Assembly: GCF_002775205.1 (NCBI RefSeq)
Contig: NC_036443.1
Span: 19,687,266-19,751,265 of the forward strand
Source of the DNA: Xiphophorus maculatus
Lineage: Eukaryota; Chordata; Actinopteri; Cyprinodontiformes; Poeciliidae
Reading direction: 5' to 3'
Length of the DNA stretch: 64,000 bases
The notes beneath the pieces were generated by a model. That model was not told the origin of the DNA. It did no database searches and saw only the letters and a list, made by a program, of their open reading frames with translations. Positions 1 to 12,600 of this stretch are shown piece after piece. A program made the translations under genes and the position numbers. The first letter of the stretch is position 1, and each line of letters opens with the position of its first letter.

Positions 1-87
1 CTGGCAACACAAAAGTAAAACTACCCTTTTTGGCAACAATGTTATAACTAAGTGGCTTAGATTAAATCATCCTCTAGGAAAACTCAC

Positions 88-3000
88 CAACAGTAGAAAC
101 AGTGGATCCTCCCTCATCCAGCACTGCAACAGGTTCAGACAACAGCAGCTGTGTCTTTGGAACCACTGTGAGGATACTCAGGATGTCGAGGGCGTATCGT
201 ACTGTATCACTCCTACAAGAGCAGAGAGCAAAACTCAAGACCTACTTTCAAATAAGTTTAATGAACGTTTAATGGGACTTGTCAATACCTGCCGTAGTAG
301 GTCCTCCAGTCACAAGCAATAGAAATGAGCTGCAGGAGAAGCTGGACACAAGACAGCTTGTGAAAGACCTCTGCTGGTTCCCAGTATAGTCTGAGTGGAC
401 CGTATTCGATCAGAAACTCCATCATTTCCACCACCTGTTCACGGCTGTAGCTGACCGCCTGACGAGTGAGGCAAGCACACAGAATGCCAAATCAGAAACC
501 ATCTTCACAACTAAAGCACATAAAAGGAGATGCAAATTTTTATTCTGATCCACAAATATATCCTCTGTTTACCTTGTAATATGGTTGTGAGTGAATGAGG
601 GCACCTCCCTCTGTGCGCTGCAGAGACTGCTTCACCTGCTCCACCTTGATTGCCAGATGGGCCTCGAAGTACCTGCGCAGAGCCATGCAGGTGTGCTTGG
701 CTCTCTGCCTGCTGGAGAAAATCTCATCATCGCTCAGCAGCGCTCCCTGGTCCTCTGGATTCAGGATCTCCAGTGTGCTGATCTGAAAGCAGTTCATCCA
801 TTCCAAACTTTAAATCTATTCAATTTGACAGTGTATTGGCTGTTCGGATATCAATATTTTCGCCACATGGCACAGATGAGTAAGTTTACACAGTTACAAT
901 GAGGACAGAGGGATTTTTTTTCTAACCAGATTGACGAGCCGTCTAAGTCCATCCTGCTTGTCGAAAAGCTCGAGGACGGCCCGGAACGAAAAGGAGATGG
1001 AGAAGAACATGGTTGCGTGGCAGCAGCCTGATGCATGCGAGCACTCCAACAACCACAGCGTGTAACCAACCACATCTGACAAGACGGAGTGGGGCAACAT
1101 GCACACCTTGAGTGGAGAGAGCAGAGTCCTGAATACAAATAAGGACAGCAACAAAAAAATAATACACTGAACGCTGCAATACTGAGTAACGCTGTGCTGT
1201 TTGGATCTCGGCAGCGATTTTGACACGTATGATCGATATAAGAAAACAATACCAATTCAAAAATAAAAATTTTAACAGCAACCAAAATATAACTACTTTG
1301 TTTTTCGCTCATATCAGCCACAAGAGTATGGCTGCATAGTAAGAAAACATTACTGAGCTTGTCAAAAGCTACTGACTCGCTCTGACACAGAGATGCCTCA
1401 AAATTAAGCTACTTCAACTTGAAACACTTCTGAGTTGCATTGTGTGGTAATCTCCTTCATACCCTTTCCATTGCATCCTGGTTATAGGCGAGGTAATAGA
1501 GGCACAGTGACACTCCTGTAGCAGCCATCGAAGGTCTTGGGATTTCCAGCAATTTCTGAACGCCTCCATGAGCAACAAACTCTGCAGCGAACTTCTTGTG
1601 CAATAGCAGAGAAGCCAAATACTGTAAGAAGGGAAACTGCATGAGCTTAAGGAACATCACGCTGTTTGAGTAACAAGAAGAGTCAAAGAAAGAAAGGACG
1701 ATTTACCTTCAGAGCCTCAAAGGTCAGCTGGACATCATTGGTCTGCTTTAGATCCATATAGTGCATGAGGAGCTCACGGGCTCCCATCTGCATAAACACT
1801 GCCAGAAGCTGTAAACCATAAAAGCATAAACAGCAATAGTTTACCACATTTTAAAAAATATCAAAAAAAAATTTTTAAACATATAGTTAACTCCTTGTAG
1901 CTAAACAATTATGTAGCTTAAATAATTTATTTCATCTGAATTATCAAGATGGAAGGCTGACACCTGCTGGTGACTTTGCAGCATGACGGCAGATACATTC
2001 TCCGTCTATACAAAATTATTTTTACAAAATGTATATAAAATACATAATTGCGCTCCACCATAAAGAATATATGTATTAAAGGTGATTTTGCTTCCATTCA
2101 TGCATGCAAAATACAACGACCTCACCTTTCAAACACTGACATTTACGCGTTAAGTGAAGAAGAACATGATCAAAATAGTTTTGAACAAGCTGTAAAGTCC
2201 TATGCTCATATTTGAATGAGACCAACCTCCTGATACTCTCCCAGAGGTGTGAGATACTGCAGGATGAGCCTCTGCTCAATCTCTGGGGTCAAAGGGTCCA
2301 GATGGTAGTTGTTGCCAATAACCCAGGGACTCATCTCTGACCAGCTGCTGTTGGAAAGCTCGCTTAAGTTCCTTTCTGGTTCCGGCAGAGAGAAATTCAG
2401 CTTCTGTTTTGAGGTTCTGGCATTGTCTCTCTCCATCCTCCTCCGCAGGTAGCCGCTGCCATCAGACATGCCTGGGTGTGTCAGTGAACCCGGGGCAGAC
2501 ATGGGCTTCATCATGGTTTTAACAGCTGAGCTGGCACGGCTGCTCGTCCTGTGAGGCGAGCTGAAACGGAACGACAATTCGTTTTCAGGCTCGGCGCTTG
2601 AGAAGGGAACTTCGGCGTCTCCTTGCGGCCCCACTGCTTCCTTTTCGTCTGCATTTTTACATGGAGAGAAGGGCTTGTCTTCAAAGCCTCCATCAACAGC
2701 CTCCTCATCTAAAGGCAGCAGAGGCTCACTGAGAATCTTCCTGGGGCTAGGTCGTTTGATTTCCCGTTTGTTCTCAGCATCCTTATCCTGAAGCTCACGC
2801 AACCTGTGCAGCATCAAAGGCACCTGTAAAAGTAAAGCACAAATAATAAGCAAATGGACCCTTACTAATCCTTATGAACAAACTGTGGGGCAAAATATCA
2901 TTTGTCTTTCACTATAAACTTCTGAATTATTCATCAATACAAAGTGACATAAGAGACTGGGGACACCCCCTACTGACCAAAACAGAGTTCTCCTCTCTGT

Positions 3001-5322
3001 AGTTGGCAGCAATGTCCTGATTCTCCATGGCGCCCGCCAACAGGCCTGTGGCATAGATTCGTAGAGGCTGTTCAGCCTCCTGAGCCCACTTAAAAAGTCT
3101 TTCAACGATGCCCTCCTGAAAAAAACGACACACGCAAGATGGTGAATAATGCATAAACCTAAGAAGATCAACAGAATGAATCATAGAGAAAATACAAAGC
3201 ACTATGTTTGATTGTATATGTGATGTTTGAAGCATTTTTGTGAAATAACTAAATGGTGACAGAGGCATATCAGACTCTCCCGACAGATGGTGAATGACCC
3301 TCCATATATTCTTTATACAGAATGCAGCAATCTTGTAGATGATATGAAGCTCAAACAACAATAGCTCAAAGTGTTTGTGTATTGGGTGTGAGTAATACAT
3401 GTTATTACATTGTTAATACATGTTATGTCTGATCCTCTGTGTTTATTGCAGAAAGGGGGATCAGTGTGTACAACTCCAAGGTGAAAACATGAGGGATAGA
3501 TGGGTGCACAGTTATGAAGAATGGCAAAAAAACAAAATATGGATAACCAACATGCAATGATGTTCTTAAGTTCCCATATTAAAGAACTTAGAAATACAGC
3601 AGAGTGCTGATTATGCAGTTATTTGTTTGTTTTTTTATCAATGTTTATTGCAAACTGCTGTGAGGTGAGATAATGTCATATCTCGCAAGTTTGTGTTGAT
3701 GTAAACATATGAAGATGCCCAGGTTACAATCCACAACATAATTTTATATGGGGACAATAAATTATATTTTAGTTTATTTTATATTTGATACAAAAACTAA
3801 AAAACAAAGTCTGGCATCAGTTTTGTACCAACTTTGATAACCAGCAAAGTAAGATAACTTTCTCTGACTAGGTCTCTAATAAACTGAACTAGCATTAAGA
3901 GGTTGCTTTGATCTAAAGAATATAATCATAGAAATTCACAAATCTAGACAATAATCCAATCACAATAAATTGAATAAGAGGTAATGCAAAGTTTTCAGAA
4001 ACTAATATACAGCTAAATTATTTTATATGTCTGCTTTTAAGACTTCTATTTCAATTTATTTTCCTAACTCGTTGAGGTAATAAGTTAAAAGGAAACTGAA
4101 ATGCAATGGTTTAACAGTCACAATTTTACAAAATGCTACTTTTCAAGCAAATTAGAGGCAGTAAAATACATTTCCCTGGGGTCTGGCCAATCCTGGAATT
4201 CAACTATGGGAGTATGAATTAAAAGAATCAAACTGATCCGGAACATGTAGTGGAGCTCAGAAGGGCCAATACTAAAACTTATTTATAAAATTTATTAACT
4301 TTGATTCCTCTCAACTTCACCATCTAAAAAACATTCAAAAATACTGAAAACAGTATAAAAATTAACTACAGGATTGCTTTTCATGAAGTTTTACATTCTG
4401 TGGACAGCTGAAATAAGAAGTGTCAGCGACGCAATCATGAACTGATTATAACAGCTGCCACATTATTATGCTACTTCCTGTTTCCAACTGTCAGTTTGAT
4501 AGAGCAATAACACAATTAAAAAGACTTATTTTTAGTTTCAGAAATCTGAAATGTTTGAAAGTTCAACAAAATATGAAGAAAATACACCACAAACACGCAC
4601 GCACACAGACAGACACAATGAGGGTAGATGTACTTTACTTTTTCTTGAAAGACCACAGCTGTCTCCAGCCCAGGCATGATGTTCTGCAGCAGGCGACAAG
4701 CTGCTGCATTTAGAGAGAATTCTCTGCTGGTCATCACATAGCTGTTCACCAACTATTAAAGGAAACATTTGCTTTGTTTAAAATTAATTTCTAACCAAGA
4801 TATTAAATGCAGTTAAATATGGCTCACCAAGGCAACTCAAAACTACTGATTAAGGCTTACTGTATTCATGAATTCATCATTTTTGAACAAGATCTTCAGA
4901 AGATGCCCCAACATGCCTTCTGGATCAGCTCTCCCTAGTGGCCAAGAGAGGTATGTCAAAAACATGCAGAATATTTAAATCCGTGGAAGACTTGCAGTTA
5001 CAAAATCTGTTTTCCTCTTTTTCATACCAGGATGCCGATCATCAAAAGGGTCAGGGTCCGCTTTGTGGTACTCTTCTGTCTCCTTTTCAACAAGCTCAGA
5101 GATTCTAAAAGTCAATAGAAGTCCACATTAAACACTCTTAAAGACCCTTTAATTCATTCTAACAGTATTACAGCTCATCACATACATCAGACACAAGCCT
5201 CCTACTTACTTTGTGAGGATGTTGACCAGCTCCTGTGTGTTGCCTTGCTGCTCCCTCTCCCACTGTTCCAGCAGAGCAGTCAGCTCTGCCTTTGAGTCCA
5301 CGGAGGCAGATGCTGACGCCAT
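88..5322 (-). CDS. dcaf1: DDB1- and CUL4-associated factor 1 (VprBP), N-terminal part, 12 coding exons, gene continues off the left edge
   Basis: Dcaf1 is a substrate receptor of the CUL4-DDB1 (CRL4) ubiquitin ligase and also works with the EDVP ligase. Coding exons in transcript order: 5322-5210, 5104-5028, 4934-4861, 4752-4639, 3115-2978, 2823-2227, 1808-1707, 1621-1463, 1106-927, 782-573, 458-289, 212-88. All junctions have AG acceptors and GT donors and keep phase, giving 686 codons of a protein that is about 1,500 residues in vertebrates. The start ([14 protein letters not shown]) aligns with the family N-terminus. Strongly conserved blocks include [62 protein letters not shown] and [19 protein letters not shown]. 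This part is the N-terminal armadillo-like region. The LisH motif, WD40 domain and acidic tail lie outside the window. The first coding exon begins at 5333 after a splice acceptor, so a non-coding exon must lie upstream. The residue 173-371 exon holds a divergent Ser/Pro-rich stretch, as in other vertebrates. Confidence 0.95.
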
Positions 5323-6911
5323 GGTGACGCAACCTGCAAGGATAAAATGTGTTCATGTAAAATACCAGAAATTAAAGTTCATTGTACATTGCAGCAGAAC
5401 AGAGAACAGGAAAGAACTTTATTCCCATGTTATATTCTCTTTGCTGGTTCATTTGGCCAAGTTTTCAGGTCATACTGAGATTCGAGGGACTGATGGAAAC
5501 TTGTTAGAAACAATCTATCCTACAACTGATAATTCAGTCTATAGTTAAATGTAAATATTGAGCTAATTTGAGCTACAATGAAAATGTTGATTCTCCTTAC
5601 TACCCGATGCCCTCAAAACCAGTTAACTTATAACTCCCACTGTAATGGAAAAATCTAACATAGAACAAATAAAGAAAACACATGGGTTAGTTAATGAGTG
5701 GCTGGGAGGTTCAAAGATAACCAGCTCAATGATCCGTGCAAATTAAAATCAGAAAAGGTAACCCAGCAGAAAATGTTGGACAAGCTTTCTTGTGGTTCCT
5801 GCACTTTTTACATTTTTAAGAAATACTCTTTCACAGTAGCTCATCTCCCGTGCAAACTATCCCTTACTTTAATTTCCATAAACAACGGACATGCCCTTTT
5901 TCCACTTAGCACTTGAGACACTCTCCACTCTAGGTCTCTGCACTTGCATTTTTGCATTTTTTTTTTTTTTTAAATCTCCTCTCATTTCCTGTTTTTGTCA
6001 TGCATGTTGTCCCACAGCTGAATATTTCTTATGAGGCATTACTGTTTTGACATAACCTGCTTAAAGTTCCTCTGCTGTTCTCCAACAGTGATCTTGGTGG
6101 AGGTTTCTACTCAGCGCTACTCAATTTGATGCTGAAAACGAGAAAGGTTATATAAACACAACAGAGCATGTTGACGGTCTCACAGGAAGTTCTACCAGCT
6201 GATGTTTGCAAACCAAAAACAGACGCAGATGATCCGCTATTCTGCTGCAGGTGCGGCTGCTCTCTTGGGAACACAACCGTCAAATTTAGCCTCTGTTCTT
6301 AAAATATCAATTAAGTAAGAAATATACTATACAATAATTATGAAACAACAGTCCGAATACTTGCCAATACCTCATACATAATGAGGTATTGTTTATTTTA
6401 CTACGCAGCAGGCAGCTGGGAACGCCGCTCACTACTGCGATGTTTGGCTACTTGAAAAGTGGCTAAACAAGAGAGCTAACCTCATTATTGTTACAACCAC
6501 ACTTTCTCTTTCACAACTTTAGTATTCCGTCACAACTCTGTGACTCCTCGGAACGTACAGCTTATTCCGCAGAATCTAGAGAATATGAGGACCGGTCAAA
6601 TCTGCCTGCAATGGCACATACACGGCATTACAAGGTACTGGCAAAAACCTGGCTATTTAGCCAGCATGCTAACTTTACCTCGTTTTTCTTCTCAGTTCTT
6701 GCTTGGTTTGCCAAAGTTACACCGAGACTCAAATCCACCGACACAAGCCCCAACTTAATTATTGTTTGCCGAGTCTCAGCGCATCGACAGCTGTCTCTCA
6801 GGTACTGCTTTATTTCTTTTTATTGTAGCTTTGAGTGCACGGTTTGTTAGCATTATAGCGAACACGTTCTTCGCGTCATATCACTGGCGACTGTCCACTG
6901 TTAATGACGAA
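5323..6911. other. dcaf1 upstream region, no coding gene seen
   Basis: Positions 5323-5333 are dcaf1 5' UTR (minus strand), and an AG acceptor at 5334-5335 shows that a 5' UTR intron follows upstream. A GC-richer stretch at about 6150-6500 is the likeliest place for the non-coding first exon and promoter, but I could not fix a donor or a start site. A 15-base T run lies near 5957. The open frames here show no recognisable protein. Confidence 0.4.
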
Positions 6912-7382
6912 TAGTGACGGGAATTTCGGCTCTTCGCAGAGAACGGGCTCTTGTGGCTCGTCTCCCAAAGAAGAGCCCGCCGGCTCTTTCGGCTCCCAAA
7001 CGGCTCTTTATTATCATTTGCAGCCCCATATTTCAGTATAACTTGGGAAATAGAGATGTTTTGCATGACAAATCCTTTTTACATTCAATGAAGCCTTATA
7101 CTTTCTTAATATTATGTATTTGTTCTGCTACAAAAGTACACATTACTTTTGTACATTTTAATAAAAGAAAAAAACAAATGAACAAAGTATTGCAAACAAA
7201 TCTACCGAACAGACCCGTAATAGTAACTTACTTTATTTTTCATTCTCTCTCTCCACTTCTCATATGGTGGGCTGCTCGTTGCACTCCCGTGTTTGTAGAC
7301 CCTCCCCCCTTTATAATGACTAAGGGCTCTCATTGAGGAGCCGGCTCTCATAGCCGAAACGTTCGCGACCGACCCATCTCTA
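6912..7382. mobile_element. Non-autonomous hAT-type DNA transposon (MITE), 471 bp
   Basis: The left end reads TAGTGACGGG and the right end, on the other strand, reads TAGAGATGGG, giving imperfect terminal inverted repeats. The 8 bases outside each end are ATGACGAA (6904-6911) and ATGACGAC (7383-7390), so an 8 bp target duplication with one mismatch. TIRs beginning TAG and 8 bp duplications fit hAT elements. Subterminal GGCTC/GAGCC motifs are repeated near both ends, as is typical of transposase-binding sites. No transposase frame is present. Confidence 0.7.
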
Positions 7383-8323
7383 ATGACGACACAATTTTGC
7401 AAAAAATAGCCTTTGTTTTAATGCAAGAATTTTAATAAAGCGTCACAACATTTTCTTACAAATAGAATTTTCATGTTACATAAAATACATTGTTGTAAAA
7501 TATATCTGCATAATGTTTAAATGAAATAAATCAATGCATTCAGAATACATGTGTCAGTGGCTGTTAAGAGAATGGATATTAAATGTGAAGTATTTCATAA
7601 AGATCCATCAAATTTCATAAATGCAAAGTAATGCACATTAAATCTTATCTCCAATAAAGTGGTGTCCTTTATTTATTTTACAACACCACAAACAAAATTA
7701 GAAAATAATCTGTTAAATCTATCCAAACAACAAAACACAGACAACATAAATATTACCATGCAATATGCCCATGAATTTGTACTTTTCTGGGGTGGAAAAA
7801 AAGACAAGACAGATGCTTTCCCAGTCTTTAGTTTTTAAATTGTGTCAGTGCACTTCATAGTGGTCTTTTTCTTAAACTGCCTTACTTTGTAATGTCAGTG
7901 CAGGTGGTTTCAAAACCTTTAAATTAGTAGATATCATTAAGCGTAATAGTGTCATCACACATTTCTATCAACTTAGCCTGGAATCAACATTAATACTGTC
8001 TTCTACATGGTCTGCAGATAACAAAATGGTCCCTTTAAACTGGAAGCAAATATATTTTGTCAATTTCTAACAAAGACACAAAATTATGGACTTGTAAATT
8101 ACCAGACAGTTTTCCAGATTGCCTAATTTCAACTTTGATAAACTTCGAGGAGGTGATGCAGCTGGTTCACAACTGCTGCCTCTGTTGATGCTTTTTCCAA
8201 ATTATTTAGTTGACAACAGTAATTTAACTCCTTCAAAAATGTGTCTTCTTTGTTTTAAAAGGTTTTGCAAATAGTTGATTTCTGATATTTATTTATATAA
8301 TCAGAATGTTACATTCATCTCAA
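7383..8323. other. ssuh2 3' UTR / 3' flank
   Basis: AT-rich sequence downstream of the ssuh2 stop codon on the minus strand. Candidate minus-strand polyadenylation signals (AATAAA, seen as TTTATT on the plus strand) occur at 8288-8293, only about 30 bases after the stop, and in an overlapping cluster near 7668-7676. The second would give a 3' UTR of roughly 650 bases. The sequence does not show which is used. No other gene is visible. Confidence 0.4.
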
Positions 8324-9631
8324 TTACATTACAGAGCAGCAGCAGGTAGCAGGATAGTCATTCGTATGAACTTTGAACTCATTTCCGTACACAAAGTAAA
8401 CATATGTTTTTCCTTTCCATGTGTAGGTGACCTTCGTGACGGGGATCAACTCAATGGTTTGACGCTGCAGACAAAAAAAAACAAAAAACAATTGTGAACA
8501 TTTTGCATGCTAACAAAAGCTCCATTATGTGATAACATCTTTAAATACCTGTTGTAAAATACGTGACGTCCGTAAGAACTTGCCCTGATGATCCCCAACA
8601 AGTCGCTGTGCAGCCTGCACCACCGTAGGGTCTGGGAAGCCCATGACTGGATACACCTGTAGAGGGTATTAAATAAATATTGTTGAAGCGGTGTCACTGT
8701 TTAAGCGACATAAACAGACATTTGTCAATGTAAGTGAAGAAAATGCATTCCGTTATCCACCAAGTGGTTTCCAACACTGTCACACAGGACGCACTCAATC
8801 TCGATGCGAGAAACAGTTTGACAACTTGTTTTTCACAGTCTTGGGACAAGTTGCTGCATGCAAAAGATACATGACTTACATGGCCTTAGCTCTAAAAAAG
8901 TATGTGTCTAATATTTAAAATTTTGTTAGCTTACCCTATGGACATAGGGTTACGATAAAAATAAATAGTGTACTGTGGTATATATAGTGAAAACATATTT
9001 GCTCTGTCTTTTCTGCTTTTGCCTGTTAACAGACTTCCATGTTTTAGAGCAAACTAATGTTATCAGTCCAAAAAAAATAATACAAAATGCACAACTGCTG
9101 CAAAGCATTTGTGTTTATTTTACATTGCTGTGAAGGCATTTTGACGCACCAATTAATGCAGAATAATTTTAATTTAGCCAGTTTGTAGGGTTTTTGAGGA
9201 TGAGCAGTCTGTGTAAGGTCATGTCACAGAAACAATTGGAAATAAGTCTGGACTTTGACTAGGCCACTCTAAAACATCAATTTTCTTTTAGCCATTCAGA
9301 GGTAAATTTGTCAGCATGGTTTAGGTCACTTTTATTACCAATATGCTCTTGAGCTTAAGATTATGAACTGATAGTAAAACATTCTCCTTCAGGATTTTTT
9401 GCTAGTGACCAGGTTCTGAAGAAGAAGCCAGGTAACCCCCAAGTATTATGTCTAAACATAATACAACCTGTGTTGGTTGGTTGTAATTTCACATAGTCAG
9501 GTAGGTTTTGACTGATTTTTTTCCACCAATGAAATGGATAATAATTTAAAAGCAATGTTTTGTAATTAGTCAGTTAATATTTTTTCAAAAATACCATTTA
9601 ACTTGTTGATCTGTAACATCAAATCAAAAAA

Positions 9632-9688
<57 letters not shown>

Positions 9689-12600
9689 ATAAACTAACCA
9701 CTACATGCTTTTCAACTTAACCATGTCAGTATTGCCATTTCCATCGAGTTAGTTATGTACATATGCGTGTAAGGAGGAAAGAGAAATAAAAAGGGAAATA
9801 GAGGGGACCTCCAGGAATAAATAAAATATATATATAAATAAATAAATTTAAAAATTATAGTAAACAAATGCCTGCAACAGACTGGCAACCTGTCCAGGGT
9901 GTACCCCGCCTCTCGCCCGGAACGTAGCTGGAGATAGGCACCAGCAACCCTCCCGACCCCATTAGGGACAAAGGGTGAACAGAAAATGGATGGATGGATG
10001 GATAGTAAACAAATGCTAATAATGGTAGCTAATCTGGTATAGAGGGAAAGTTAGTTTATCTTGAAAGCACAAACTAACTATTAATACGTTTTAATAGAAC
10101 TCTAACAACATTCATCAATGAAAAGATTAATTTATATAACAACCAGGCAACAATTTCACCTCTTTCTAAGACCTAAATATATAATTTAGCCATATTTTTT
10201 ACAAAAACAACATAAAAAGGAGAATTTACCAAGTACTGAGAATCCCTGAAGAGCTCCTTGCCTGACACTTGACTGAGGTTTGACACCTGAAGACCGCTCA
10301 ACTGTTCAACAACATAATTGTCAGAGTTGTTTGTCCTGCAAGCAAAAACACAACTGATCATTTTACAGCATCTTCAGACACTGGAACAACCTCAGAAAAC
10401 TCCTTTTAATATGGAGGAGCCTTCTGTTGGGCCCCATCACCAAGGCTGAGCTTGGCCACCTTACAAAGATGCTTCTACATAGAATCTCATGCTTTTGGTT
10501 CTGATCCTTGTTCCTTTAATACAGGTGAGGGTTAGAAAAGAAATGGATCAGGAAATCAAGAGCTTTGGTAGATAAACATGTGTTAAGTTGCACGAAATTC
10601 GAGACCAAACTTTAGCTTTAAAAGAGAACAAACACAGCTTTTATTAACATTTGCAAATGGAGAAAACATACAAAGCTCACATCTCAGTGAGAATCGGATG
10701 AGTTCTGACTTGGGGCTGAACGTCCCCTCATTTACATAGGATACATCACACATTACTTAGCCACACCCCCTGGCTCAAGTGTCAGGAAAAACGCTATACG
10801 TTACTTATCTGTAAGTTTCAGTCGAGCAGGGTTGCATACACATTCACAGCTCAACTTTAGGTGTTTCTCCAAAAAGCCTCTCTGCTGATTTCTAAACAGA
10901 TACTAGTAACTGAATTTCAACAAACTAGGCTTATCACCTTAGCCATGTTTCACATTTCTAACTGCTGAACACCCTGTTCTTCACTTATTTGAAGAGGGTC
11001 AGAAGAGCATATATCCTGTTGAGCTGCAACAGAGTGCAAACCTTTAATAAAAACATCATAAAGTGTACATTCAAATTTATTTAAACATTGTTACTAAATT
11101 TTTCCTTCACACATGGTTAACAATACTCTACCATTTCACAGTGAGGAGGATGAAGACCAAAAGTTGCTGTTTTCCATGACATGTGGTACATTGCTTTGAT
11201 CCTTGCCCATGACAGTGTGCACAACTGAAACGAAAGATAAACTTTCTAAATGCAAATACAGTATTCAGCAGTGTTTTTTAAATATTCTCATTGTCTTACT
11301 GTCATTAGGAATAAAATACATACTTTTCCCTCCCTCTTCCGCTGCAGTGGTGGCAACGATCACCTCCATGACGAAAACCAGATCCATTACACACCCAACA
11401 TACTTTCTGTTGAAAAAAATAAAGGGAAGAAAGACACTTGATTTTATCACCAACAAACTTCAAATATTTCCTGAGTAGAAAATACTTACATTACCACAGC
11501 CTGCACAGTCTTTGCAAGGTTTCCTCCCGTTTCCTAAACAATCATGGCAAGGCTAGAACAACAGAATAAATTACACACTTATTTGTCATTTAGAAACATA
11601 CATCAGGTAGAGTAAAATCACCTGATTCTTTTGATAATTAGTGAAACATTGAGTCAATCAGAGAAATGCACATTTGTCTTTTAGATATTTATTTAGACTA
11701 TCAGAGTAATGGTGAAATCCTCAGAGATCAGGCTAAAAACAGAAGTAGGGAAGGAAGGAGAGGAAGAAGTTAAACTTAACACATACAATACTCTTTAATA
11801 TCTGCTTCAGTCACATACAAAGCGCCTCCGATCCAGCTCCCACATCTCAGGGAGTCTTTTTCTCAGGCTTCTTACAAAGAAAGAAGCCTGGGTTTTTCCC
11901 CTGAGCCAAAAACCAGTTCAAAAAAGTTTTGCTAAAGAAGAAAAAACCTCCCTGAAACCTTCGTTGCCACAAGACTAGAATCCAAACTTAAAGAATTGCA
12001 TAAAATACATGTGTAATGATGTTTACAGAGAAAACAAAAATCACAAGAGCTAATTATTTTTCCCATCATGCATCATTTGTATAGCTTACCTTCATAGACG
12101 AGGTGTAGGGAACCTTCATTTTCTGTTCGCTATCCACAAAAAAAGTGGGTGCTTTGGCAGGAATGTCCCACGGTCCTGGAGGGTGCTGAACATAGGCATC
12201 CACTGGCTGGCCTGATCAATATTAACCAATATAAATTGTCATATGGGTCAGAAAATAAAAAAATAATAATAATAATAAACAGCACTAAGTACTTAATTAA
12301 TAATCTGTAGACTTTCGCACTTTTTAAACTAACATGACAGAATCTCATATTGTGACCTGCAAGAACCCACAGCAGAAATATGCCATGCTATGAAGACCAG
12401 TTATTGTGGCCACTTGTTTTTTGATGTTTAAAAATAATAACTTCACATGCAATCTTTCAATTCCACAAATAAAGAAGCATATTGCACTTAATGTTTGCCA
12501 TATTTTTTACACTTTCAGTCCAAATAACCTCCTATCAAGCCAAATGGCCAAACAATTACCTAAAGATCTAAAAAGTCACTGAGAGAGACTTCTATTTGAC

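Noticed and set aside
10590..11000. A possible solo LTR or other repeat in an ssuh2 intron
   Set aside because: The text looks repeat-like, but no terminal TG...CA, target duplication or second copy was found in the window.
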